A stretch of DNA of 36,401 bases, from contig JAISGL010000180.1 of assembly GCA_031263125.1 (NCBI GenBank), positions 1 to 36,401 of the forward strand. The letters are read 5' to 3'. Source of the DNA: Opitutaceae bacterium. GTDB taxonomy: Bacteria; Verrucomicrobiota; Verrucomicrobiia; Opitutales; Opitutaceae. Position numbers and translations under genes: made by a program. This document shows positions 7,136 to 15,851 of this stretch, one piece after another (position 1 is the first letter of the stretch; the number at the start of each line of letters is the position of its first letter). The notes beneath the pieces are model-generated. The model made no database searches. It was given only the letters and a program-made list of their open reading frames with translations, and was not told the DNA's origin.

Positions 7136-10100
7136 ACTTGATTCCCGCGTGATACGTTTGCAGCGAGTGGATCGGGCGGGTGGGGTTCTTGATTTTCACG
7201 GCGATGCCTTTCGCGGCGGCACTCGCGGCGGCGAGGGTCGTCATGTAGGGGACGCGGTGCTGGATCGCGGCTTTGCGGATGTAGGAGTCGTCTTTCTGGC
7301 TCGCGCGTTTGCTGATCGGCGAATTGATGATGAACTGCACGAGGCCGTTCTTGATGTCGTCGGGAATGTCCGGGCGGCCTTCGCCAATTTTGATCGCGAG
7401 GTCGGCGTGGATTCCGTTTTCGGCAAGAAAGCCCCGCGTGCCCACCGTGGCGCGGAGTCTGAAGCCGCTGGCCACAAGGCTGCGCGCGATTTCCAGCACT
7501 TGCGGGGTGCGTTCCCATACGCTTATGAGCACGGCGCCGCTCGTGGGGAGGGGACTCAGCGCGGCTTCCTCGGCTTTGCAAAAGGCGAGGCCGAAGTCGC
7601 CGGACATGCCAAGGACTTCGCCGGTGGAGCGCATTTCAGGCCCGAGTATCGGATCGACTTCGGGGAATTTCTCGAAGGGCAGGACCGCTTCCTTCACGCC
7701 GAAATGGGGGATGGTTTTGGGCGTGAGTTTCATCGAGGGGATCGTCTCGCCGAGCATGAGTTGCGTGGCGATGCGGGCCATCTGCACGTTGCAGACTTTC
7801 GAGACGAGGGGGACGGTGCGGCTGGCGCGGGGGTTGGCTTCGAGGACGTATACTTTGTCGTTCTCGATGGCGTATTGCATGTTCATCAGGCCGACGACTT
7901 TCAACTCCTGCGCAATCTGGCGCGTGTAGGTGTTGATGGTTTCGAGGTGCCTGGCGCTGATCGAGACGGGCGGGAGCACACACGCGCTGTCGCCGGAGTG
8001 GATGCCGGCGAGTTCGATGTGCTCCATGACGGCGGGGATGTAGACGTCCGTGCCGTCGGCGAGGGCGTCGGCTTCGCATTCGAGCGCGCTTTGGAGGAAG
8101 CGGTCGAGGAGGAGCGGGTGTTCGGGCGAGACGTCGATGGCTTTTGTCACGTACTCGCGGAGCATGTCTTCGTCGTAGATGACTTCCATGCCGCGTCCGC
8201 CGAGGATGAACGAGGGGCGGATCATGATGGGGTAGCCGATTCTGGCGGCGACGGTTTTGGCTTCGTCGAGGGTGGAGGCCATGCCGGACTCGGGCATGGG
8301 GATGCCGAGGCGTTCCATTTTCCGGCGGAAGAGGTCGCGGTCCTCGGCGTCGTCGATGGAGTCGATGCTGGTGCCGAGGATGCGCACGCCGTTGGCGGCG
8401 AGTTCGCGGGCAATGTTGAGCGGGGTTTGGCCGCCGAATTGCACGATGACGCCGAGGGGTTTTTCGTTGGCGTGGATTTGCAGGACGTCCTCGACGGTGA
8501 GCGGCTCGAAGTAGAGTTTGTCGGAGGTGTCGTAGTCGGTCGAGACGGTCTCGGGGTTGCAATTGACCATGATGGTTTCGTAGCCGGCGGCGCGGAGGGC
8601 CATGGCGGCGTGGCAGCAGCAGTAGTCGAACTCAATGCCCTGGCCGATGCGGTTGGGGCCGCCGCCGAGGATCATGACTTTTTTCGGGTTCGCGGTGGCG
8701 TGGCAGGGGCGCGTGGCGTCGGGCGTGCCGTAGGTGGAGAAGTAGTAGGCGGCGTCTTTCACGCCGGAGACGGGGACGGCTTCCCAGGTCTCGACGAGGC
8801 CGAGTCGCACGCGGCGGTCGCGTATTTCCTTTTCGGGCGCGGCGAGGATTTTCGCGAGGTACTTGTCGGCGAAGCCGTCGAGTTTGGCCTGCCTGAGCAT
8901 CGTGTCGGGAAGGTCGGCGAACTTGTTTTTGAAGAGGAGGATTTTTTCCTCGAATTGCACGAGTTCGAGCATTTGTTGCACGAACCATTCCTTGACGAAG
9001 GTGATGGCGTTGATTTCCGCGACGGTGGCGCCTTTGCGGAGCGCTTCGTACATGATGTAGTGGCGTTCGCTGCTGGCGGTGCGGAGCATCACGCAGAGTT
9101 CCTGTTTCGAGAGGTTGTTGAAGTTCTTCGCCCAGCCGAGGCCGGAGCGGCCGTTTTCGAGGGCGCGGATGGCTTTCTGGAAGGCTTCCTTGTAGTTTTT
9201 GCCGATGCTCATGACTTCGCCGACGGCTTTCATTTGCGTGCCGAGTTTGTCCTCGGCGCCTTTGAATTTCTCGAAGGCCCAGCGGGCGAATTTAACGACG
9301 ACGTAGTCGCCGCCTGGCGTGTATTTGTCGAGCGTGCCGTCGCGCCAGTAGGGCATGTCGGCGAGGTTGAGGCCGGCGGCGAGTTGTGCGGAGACGAGGG
9401 CGATGGGGAAGCCCGTGGCTTTCGAGGCGAGGGCGGAGGAGCGCGAGGTGCGGGGGTTGATTTCAATGATGACCATGCGGCCGGTTTTGGGGTCGCGGGC
9501 GAACTGGACGTTGGTGCCGCCGATGACGCCGATGGATTCGACGACTTTGAAGGCGAGGCGCTGGCATTCCTGCTGCACGTCGGCGGGGATCGTCAGCATG
9601 GGCGCGGTGCAGAACGAGTCGCCGGTGTGCACGCCGATGGCGTCGACGTTTTCGATGAAGCAGACGGTGACCATTTTGCCGGAGGCGTCGCGGACGACCT
9701 CGACTTCGAGTTCCTCCCAGCCGAGGACGGATTGCTCGATGAGGCACTGGCGGGTGAGGGAGATGTCGAGGCCGCGGGCGACCACGGTGCGGAGTTCCTC
9801 GACGTTGTAGACGAGGCCGCCGCCGGCGCCGCCCATCGAGTAGGCGGGGCGGATGACGACGGGGTAGTTGAGGTCGGCGGCGGCTTGCTCGGCCTGCGCG
9901 ACGGTGTGGATGATGTGGCTGTCGGGGAGGCCGATGCCGAGGGAGCGCATGGTTTCCTTGAAGATTTCGCGGTCCTCGCCGCGTTCGATGGCGTTGAGGT
10001 TGACGCCGATGACTTCGACGTTGTGCCTGGCGAGGACGCCGGCCTTGGCGAGGGCGATGGAGAGGTTGAGTCCGGTCTGGCCGCCGAGGTTGGGGAGGAG

Positions 10101-10355
10101 GGCGTCGGGTTTTTCCTTGGCGATGATTTGTTCGAGGCGCTCGACGTTGAGCGGCTCGATGTAGGTGGCGTCGGCCATGGCGGGGTCGGTCATGATCGTG
10201 GCCGGGTTGGAGTTGACCAGGACAATTTTGTAGCCGCAGGCGCGGAGCGCTTTGCAGGCTTGTGTGCCGGAGTAATCGAATTCGCAGGCCTGACCGATTA
10301 CGATCGGGCCGGAGCCGATGATGAGGACTTTGTGGATGTCGTCGCGTTTCGCCAT
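7134..10355 (-). CDS. carB: Carbamoyl-phosphate synthase large subunit
   Basis: MAKRDDIHKVLIIGSGPIVIGQACEFDYSGTQACKALR, two ATP-grasp halves, ILGGGPNRIGQGIEFDYCCCHAA, C-terminal MGS-like domain. Confidence 0.98.
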   Translation of the reverse strand: MAKRDDIHKVLIIGSGPIVIGQACEFDYSGTQACKALRACGYKIVLVNSNPATIMTDPAMADATYIEPLNVERLEQIIAKEKPDALLPNLGGQTGLNLSIALAKAGVLARHNVEVIGVNLNAIERGEDREIFKETMRSLGIGLPDSHIIHTVAQAEQAAADLNYPVVIRPAYSMGGAGGGLVYNVEELRTVVARGLDISLTRQCLIEQSVLGWEELEVEVVRDASGKMVTVCFIENVDAIGVHTGDSFCTAPMLTIPADVQQECQRLAFKVVESIGVIGGTNVQFARDPKTGRMVIIEINPRTSRSSALASKATGFPIALVSAQLAAGLNLADMPYWRDGTLDKYTPGGDYVVVKFARWAFEKFKGAEDKLGTQMKAVGEVMSIGKNYKEAFQKAIRALENGRSGLGWAKNFNNLSKQELCVMLRTASSERHYIMYEALRKGATVAEINAITFVKEWFVQQMLELVQFEEKILLFKNKFADLPDTMLRQAKLDGFADKYLAKILAAPEKEIRDRRVRLGLVETWEAVPVSGVKDAAYYFSTYGTPDATRPCHATANPKKVMILGGGPNRIGQGIEFDYCCCHAAMALRAAGYETIMVNCNPETVSTDYDTSDKLYFEPLTVEDVLQIHANEKPLGVIVQFGGQTPLNIARELAANGVRILGTSIDSIDDAEDRDLFRRKMERLGIPMPESGMASTLDEAKTVAARIGYPIMIRPSFILGGRGMEVIYDEDMLREYVTKAIDVSPEHPLLLDRFLQSALECEADALADGTDVYIPAVMEHIELAGIHSGDSACVLPPVSISARHLETINTYTRQIAQELKVVGLMNMQYAIENDKVYVLEANPRASRTVPLVSKVCNVQMARIATQLMLGETIPSMKLTPKTIPHFGVKEAVLPFEKFPEVDPILGPEMRSTGEVLGMSGDFGLAFCKAEEAALSPLPTSGAVLISVWERTPQVLEIARSLVASGFRLRATVGTRGFLAENGIHADLAIKIGEGRPDIPDDIKNGLVQFIINSPISKRASQKDDSYIRKAAIQHRVPYMTTLAAASAAAKGIAVKIKNPTRPIHSLQTYHAGIK

Positions 10356-10634
10356 GTGAAGGGAGGTGTGGATTTGTGTGTGTGGATTTGGTGGAATCCG
10401 GGTGGATTCGGGGCGTGAGTGTGGAGAGGTGCGGGCGCGGGGGGCGATTGAAATTTTCGGCGGGGTGATTTTCGTCAAAGCGGTTTAAGTTAATGCGCGA
10501 TGGGGGAAGGCGTGTCTTCCAGCTTTTCAGCTTTCCAGTTTTCCAACCTTCCAGCCTTCTTCAGTCTTTCCAAGCGCCACCGGGTGGATACAGTGTTCGC
10601 AACAACAACTTCGACACCCACAACTTCGACACCC

Positions 10635-11405
10635 ATGAAAACACGTGAGGAAATCATCGAGAACTGGCTGCCACGCTACACCGGCGTGCCGCTCAACGAA
10701 TTTGGCGACTACATCCTGCTGACCAATTTTCAACGCTACGTGCAGCTCTTCGCGGAGTGGCACAACGTCCCCGTGCGCGGGCTTGACAAGGCCATGTCCA
10801 GCGCCACCGCCGGACGCATCACGATGATCAATTTCGGCATGGGAAGCGCCACCGCCGCGACGATCATGGACCTGCTCAGCGGCATCCACCCGAAAGCCGT
10901 GCTCTTCCTCGGCAAGTGCGGCGGCGTGAAACACCGGGCCGGCGTCGGCGAACTGATCCTGCCCATCGCGGCCGTCCGCGGCGAGGGCACGAGCAACGAT
11001 TATTTTCCACCCGAGGTCCCCGCCCTGCCCGCCTTCGCGTTGCAAAAAGCCATCTCGACCACGATCCGCGACTACGCGCGCGACTACTGGACGGGCACCG
11101 TCTACACAACCAACCGCCGCGTATGGGAGCACGACGAGGAGTTCAAAAAATATCTCCAGAAAATCCGCGTCATGTGCGTGGACATGGAAACGGCGACGAT
11201 TTTCACGGTCGGATTTTTCAACGACATCCCCACCGGCGCGCTTCTCCTCGTGAGCGACCAGCCCATGACGCCCGAGGGCGTGAAAACCGCCGAGAGCGAC
11301 CAGCGCGTGGATGCCGATTACGTGAGCGCGCACATCAAGATCGGCATAGATTCGTTGAACCAGCTCATCAACAAAGGCGTCACGGTAAAACACCTGCGGT
11401 TCTGA
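10635..11405 (+). CDS. amn: AMP nucleosidase (short form, phosphorylase-like fold)
   Basis: MKTREEIIENWLPRYTG..FGDYILLTNFQRYVQLFAEW..INFGMGSATAATIMDLLSGIHPKAVLFLGKCGGVK..VDMETATIFTVGFFNDIPTGALLLVSDQPMTPEGVKTAESD. Confidence 0.9.
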   Translation: MKTREEIIENWLPRYTGVPLNEFGDYILLTNFQRYVQLFAEWHNVPVRGLDKAMSSATAGRITMINFGMGSATAATIMDLLSGIHPKAVLFLGKCGGVKHRAGVGELILPIAAVRGEGTSNDYFPPEVPALPAFALQKAISTTIRDYARDYWTGTVYTTNRRVWEHDEEFKKYLQKIRVMCVDMETATIFTVGFFNDIPTGALLLVSDQPMTPEGVKTAESDQRVDADYVSAHIKIGIDSLNQLINKGVTVKHLRF

Positions 11406-11412
11406 ATTTGAG

Positions 11413-11500
11413 ATCGCCGATTTATCGCCGAATCATCGCCGATTTATCATCGAATCATCGTCGACTTATCGCCGATTTATTGTCGATTTATCGTCGATCC
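11413..11500. repeat. 11-bp tandem repeat x8
   Basis: ATCGCCGATTT ATCGCCGAATC ATCGCCGATTT ATCATCGAATC ATCGTCGACTT ATCGCCGATTT ATTGTCGATTT ATCGTCGATCC; starts 8 bp after the amn stop. Confidence 0.9.
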
Positions 11501-11836
11501 ACCCCGTTTTTCTATCGCTTGCCTATACTCCCTTCATCGAAACCATCAGCAACAAATCCGGTCAACGGACTGCTTGTCACGGTCTCCTATGCGATTTCCT
11601 GCAAAAGTCTGTTGAGTGATCGCATGTAAATACGCGCAATCCTTTGGTTTCCCGCTTTCCCACGCGGACTCATTACCGCCTTTGCCGCTGCTTTCCCGGA
11701 GATTGGCATCGGTTTTGCCGGCTGGAGACAGACGCTGCGCCGCCTTGTCGGTGTCGGAGCCAGATTCGCGCGCCCTCGCGCCCTCGTGGGCTGCGCGTCC
11801 AGAGATACGGAAAATAATAAAAATGCGCCAAACGCA

Positions 11837-12010
11837 ATGCGCTACCCGAATCGGTATATTATTGTTTCCATTATTGTTTCCATTGTTGGTTTAATTGTTG
11901 GTTTAATTGTCATTTTTGTGGGAGGGAAAGGGTTTGCATGGCCATGCTCATATAATCATTTTTCATCACTGGTGTTCCGCAACCGTCGGATATTCCCTCC
12001 CCTTGATTGA
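11837..12010 (+). CDS. Possible small single-TM membrane protein with tetrapeptide-repeat helix
   Basis: MRYPNRYIIVSIIVSIVGLIVGLIVIFVGGKGFAW...; in-frame 12-bp repeats encode IIVS-IIVS-IVGL-IVGL. No clear ribosome-binding site. Confidence 0.3.
   Translation: MRYPNRYIIVSIIVSIVGLIVGLIVIFVGGKGFAWPCSYNHFSSLVFRNRRIFPPLD
11858..11905. repeat. 12-bp tandem repeat (2+2 units)
   Basis: ATTATTGTTTCC x2 then ATTGTTGGTTTA x2. Confidence 0.9.
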
Positions 12011-12378
12011 ACCGCGATATTCAGGACCTCCCTGCCTGGCCGCTCTTGCGGATTGTCCGTCATTGTCCAGGTACACTTCACTGGGCGTCTTCTTTTGATG
12101 ATATCATGAGTTGTTTATCAATGTTTATACAATATGCCAGATTGGGGGGAATGGGGCAATGAAGAATTTGTGGAATATATATTCGTGTTCCGGGAAAAAC
12201 CTCAAAATCAATAATTTTTTTCTTAATATATATAGCTTTGTCGCGTTGAGCGGCCGGGCTGCGCCCGCTGGAATTTAATCATTCACCAAACACTCCGGCC
12301 TGTCTCTTTACAAACCTCATGCCTCCATCTTCACAGCTCTCTTTTGCTCCGGATTTCCAGCCGGGATGCGAATGGGCG

Positions 12379-13281
12379 TCAATCCTCGGCCATGCCGCGC
12401 TTTCGGAACACGGAGGGCGTGCATTTTTCGAATCGCCGGAACCACGCGCAGAAATGCGATTCGTAGCGGAAACCGAGCGTGAACGCCGTGGACTTCACGC
12501 TGGCCGAGGTGTGGGCAAGCGCGTGTTTTGCGGCGTCCCGGCGGCGGTTTTCAAAATAACATCTCGGGGTGACACCGTATTCCTTGCAAAAAAGCTCCAC
12601 GAGGTGCCGCGTGGTCAGGCCCAGGCGCCGGGCAAAACCGTCAAGGTCGAAGGCTTCGGAGAGCGGGTGCCGGTCGAGCGCAATCACCAGTTGCGTCGCC
12701 CGCTCGTCCATGCCGACAAGCCGGAGCGGCGTGTGTCCGCGCGCCAGCATGCACTCGACATAGGCGCGCAGCCACGCCGGGAGGAGTTCCTGGGTTCGCA
12801 AAAAGACCTCGAAGGAGCATTTTTCAAACCGGAGATTGGCGTCCACTTTGTTTATATTGCGCCGCACAAATTGCAGCAATCGCATGGCGGGGGCTTCCAG
12901 GTAGGGAAACTGCGAGGCGGGGAAAACCTCGGTCTTTTTCCGCTCGAAAAGCGGCTCGTTTCCGGGCCATGCAAGATGGAAATAAATCGACAGGATTTCC
13001 GCGTCGGCGCTGAAAGACTGCCTTCGGGTCGGCGCCTCGACAAAAACCCACTGGCCGGGCCTGATCGTGATGCACTGCCTGCCGGTGGTCACCTCGACGC
13101 ATCCTTTGCGCACGAGCCAGCAGGTGATCCCCTTGTGCGTAAACTCCCCCTTGCGCGCATAGGGAAGCACCGGCCCTTCATAAATCCATATCAGGTGAAA
13201 TTGAAGGCTGGACCAGTCAATGAAGCGCATCGTGCCGGATGGCAGAGATGTCAGTTTTTGGATTTTGGGCGCATCACACAT
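12379..13281 (-). CDS. AraC-family transcriptional regulator
   Basis: N-terminal cupin-like sensing domain; C-terminal LDGFARRLGLTTRHLVELFCKEYGVTPRCYFENRRRDAAKHAL..STAFTLGFRYESHFCAWFRRFEKCTPSVFRKR. GGAGG Shine-Dalgarno upstream of ATG. Confidence 0.9.
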   Translation of the reverse strand: MCDAPKIQKLTSLPSGTMRFIDWSSLQFHLIWIYEGPVLPYARKGEFTHKGITCWLVRKGCVEVTTGRQCITIRPGQWVFVEAPTRRQSFSADAEILSIYFHLAWPGNEPLFERKKTEVFPASQFPYLEAPAMRLLQFVRRNINKVDANLRFEKCSFEVFLRTQELLPAWLRAYVECMLARGHTPLRLVGMDERATQLVIALDRHPLSEAFDLDGFARRLGLTTRHLVELFCKEYGVTPRCYFENRRRDAAKHALAHTSASVKSTAFTLGFRYESHFCAWFRRFEKCTPSVFRKRGMAED

Positions 13282-13313
13282 GTCGCCTCCAAATTAATAT
13301 TTTCAAACGCACC

Positions 13314-15812
13314 ATGAAAATAAAAAATAATACGAATAAATATACACATCTGTTGTCCCGGCTGCTGTTGTCCCGGCTGCTGTTGTCCGGGCTGGCGGGA
13401 TTCGTCCTTTGCGCGATGAAGGCGCCGCTTGCCGCGCAGGGAAGGGATGCCGTGCTGAAGGCGGCGACCGATGGTTCGACGGTGTTTGTCGAAGCCGAAA
13501 GTTTCACAACAAAGGGCGGCTGGGTCACCGACCAGCAATACATGGACCAGATGGGTTCGCCGGTCATGCTGGCGCATGGCGCGGGCAGGCCGGTGGCCGA
13601 CGCAACGACCGAGGTCGCGTTTCCGAAAAGCGGCGCCTACCGGGTTTTTGTGCGGACGCGAAACTGGGTCGCCAAATGGACGCCGCAATATGCACCGGGT
13701 GTTTTCAAACTCATTATAAACGGCGGGGAACTCGAAACGACCTTCGGCGACAAGGGGGCCGAATGGCACTGGCAGGCAGGGGGCACGGTTGTGATTTCCT
13801 CGCCCAAGGTGCAACTGGCGTTGCGCGATCTGACCGGTTTTGACGGGCGGTGCGATGCGATTTTATTCATTGCCGATTCCCAATTCACGCCCCCGGATGG
13901 CGAACTGCTGACGGCGTTTCGCCGGAAGGTCCTCGGTCTTTCCGCCGATCCGGCCAATGTGCCGGACGCCCCTGAAGGCCCCTTTGACCTTGTGGTGGGC
14001 GGCGGCGGCATGGCCGGCATTTGCACGGCCATCTCGGCGGCCCGCCTCGGCGTAAAAGTGGCCTTGCTCCAGGACCGTCCCGTGCTCGGCGGCAACAACA
14101 GCAGCGAAGTGCGCGTGCATCTGCAAGGGCGCATCAATTATCCTCCCTATGAGAATATCGGCAACCTTGTGGGCGAGCTGGACCCGATGCAGACCGGGTC
14201 GATGCTGACAGGAATAGCGGCGGAGGCCGGAAAATACAGGGACGACAAAAAACTCGCCGCCGTGCTCGCCGAGAAAAACATCACGCTTTATCTTTCGACG
14301 CATGTGATGGCGGTCGAAATGGAAAAGGACGTTTCCACCGGCCACGATAGGCCCGCAATCAAGGCGGTCGTTGCGAAAAACATCGAGACGGGCCGGGAGC
14401 TTCGCTTCAAGGCCGGGCTGTTTGCCGACTGCACGGGCGACGCCACGCTGGCATATCTTGCCGGCGCCGAGTGGCGCATGTGGCCGGAGACCAAGGCCGA
14501 GACCGGCGAGTTCACCGCGCCCGAGAAAAAAATCAAGCAGACCATGGGTGCCTCAATGCCTTGGAACACCAAGGACACGGGCCGGGCCACCACCTTCCCG
14601 AAGCTGCCCTGGGCGGTGCGGTTCACCGACGAGTCCTCCATCAAAACCGATGAAGGCGGCATCAAGGAAGTCACCAAGGGCACCTGGCGCTGGGAGACCG
14701 GCCTTGATACCGACCAGGTCGAAAAGGCCGAGGAAATCCGCGACCATCTCTTCCGCGCGGTTTACGGGCACTGGTCATACCTGAAAAACCAAAGCCCGTC
14801 CAAAATGCGCGAAAAGGTCGCCGGCCTCGATCTCGACTGGGTGCCGTTCATCGCGGGCAAGCGCGAGTCGCGCCGCATCATGGGCGATCACATCCTTTGC
14901 GAGCAGGATTTTGACAATGGGAAGACTTACAACGACGGCTGCGTGATGACGACGTGGACGATCGACCTCCATGTGCCGACCGAGCACAACGCGAAGCATT
15001 TCCCCGGCGAGGAGTTCTACACCGTCGCCAGGCACAAAAAGATAAAATCCTACCTTGTGCCGTATCGATGTTTTTATTCGCGCAGCGTGCCGAATCTTTT
15101 CATGGCGGGCCGCAATATTTCCGTGACCCGTGTCGCGCTCGGCACCATCCGCGTGATGCGCACGACCGGAATGATGGGCGAGGTTGTGGGCATGGCCGCG
15201 TCGCTCTGCAAAAAACACAACACCTCGCCGCGCGGCGTTTACCGGGAGCATCTGCCGGAGCTGATCGGGCTTATGAAAAAAGGCGTGGCGGAAAAGCCGC
15301 AGAAATACGGCGGCGGGGCGGCTCCGCAACTGGCGGCGCTGAACGCCATGAAGGAACCGGCATGGCTGAAAACCGCCGGGAAAAACCTTGCGCGGGGCGC
15401 GCAGGTGTCGGTTTCGAGCATTTATCCGAACAAGCGGTATCCCGCCAAAAACATCAACGACGGCAAACATGACTACAACGACAACCGCACCCGCTGGGCC
15501 AGCGCGCGGCAGCCGGGTGAACATTATGCGATATTAAAATTCCCCGCGCCCGTGACGGTCAACGCCGCGCGCATCATCAGCGGGGAAAAACCCGGCATCA
15601 ACCCCAACGGCGATTTTGTATTGCAATACAAGAAGCCGCGCGGACGCGACTGGACCGACATCAAGGGAACCGCGAGGAAGAATAACAAGCAGGTCGATCT
15701 CGGCCTGGAATTCCCGGATGTCACCGCCTCGGAATTCCGGCTGTTGATAACAAAGACACCCGGCGACATCGCACGGCTCTGGGAGTTGGAACTCCATGAA
15801 TTGAAGAAATAA
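13314..15812 (+). CDS. Secreted FAD-dependent oxidoreductase (PF12831-like) with N-terminal accessory domain and C-terminal discoidin/F5_8C-like domain
   Basis: Signal peptide MKIKNNTNKYTHLLSRLLLSRLLLSGLAGFVLCAMKAPLAAQ; Rossmann FDLVVGGGGMAGICTAISAARLGVKVALLQDRPVLGGNNSSEVRV; LFADCTGDATLAYLAGAEWR; GRNISVTRVALGTIRVMRTTGMMGEVVGMAASLC; C-terminal NLARGAQVSVSSIYPNKRYPAKNINDGK...RWASARQPGEHYAILKF. Confidence 0.88.
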   Translation: MKIKNNTNKYTHLLSRLLLSRLLLSGLAGFVLCAMKAPLAAQGRDAVLKAATDGSTVFVEAESFTTKGGWVTDQQYMDQMGSPVMLAHGAGRPVADATTEVAFPKSGAYRVFVRTRNWVAKWTPQYAPGVFKLIINGGELETTFGDKGAEWHWQAGGTVVISSPKVQLALRDLTGFDGRCDAILFIADSQFTPPDGELLTAFRRKVLGLSADPANVPDAPEGPFDLVVGGGGMAGICTAISAARLGVKVALLQDRPVLGGNNSSEVRVHLQGRINYPPYENIGNLVGELDPMQTGSMLTGIAAEAGKYRDDKKLAAVLAEKNITLYLSTHVMAVEMEKDVSTGHDRPAIKAVVAKNIETGRELRFKAGLFADCTGDATLAYLAGAEWRMWPETKAETGEFTAPEKKIKQTMGASMPWNTKDTGRATTFPKLPWAVRFTDESSIKTDEGGIKEVTKGTWRWETGLDTDQVEKAEEIRDHLFRAVYGHWSYLKNQSPSKMREKVAGLDLDWVPFIAGKRESRRIMGDHILCEQDFDNGKTYNDGCVMTTWTIDLHVPTEHNAKHFPGEEFYTVARHKKIKSYLVPYRCFYSRSVPNLFMAGRNISVTRVALGTIRVMRTTGMMGEVVGMAASLCKKHNTSPRGVYREHLPELIGLMKKGVAEKPQKYGGGAAPQLAALNAMKEPAWLKTAGKNLARGAQVSVSSIYPNKRYPAKNINDGKHDYNDNRTRWASARQPGEHYAILKFPAPVTVNAARIISGEKPGINPNGDFVLQYKKPRGRDWTDIKGTARKNNKQVDLGLEFPDVTASEFRLLITKTPGDIARLWELELHELKK

Positions 15813-15851
15813 AAACAAACCCAATGCAGGCCAATAAATCCCCCCTTCCTT

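Noticed and set aside
7149-10418. 1089-aa ORF on the plus strand opposite carB
   Set aside because: Antisense shadow of a high-GC gene: biased G/V/D/E/A composition, no recognisable family, fully overlapping a confident carB.
11413-11500. CRISPR array
   Set aside because: Units are 11 bp and contiguous with no spacers; no cas genes seen anywhere in the window.
11616-11894. 92-aa ORF in the 11.4-12.4 kb gap
   Set aside because: No recognisable domain and no RBS; overlaps the repeat region in another frame.
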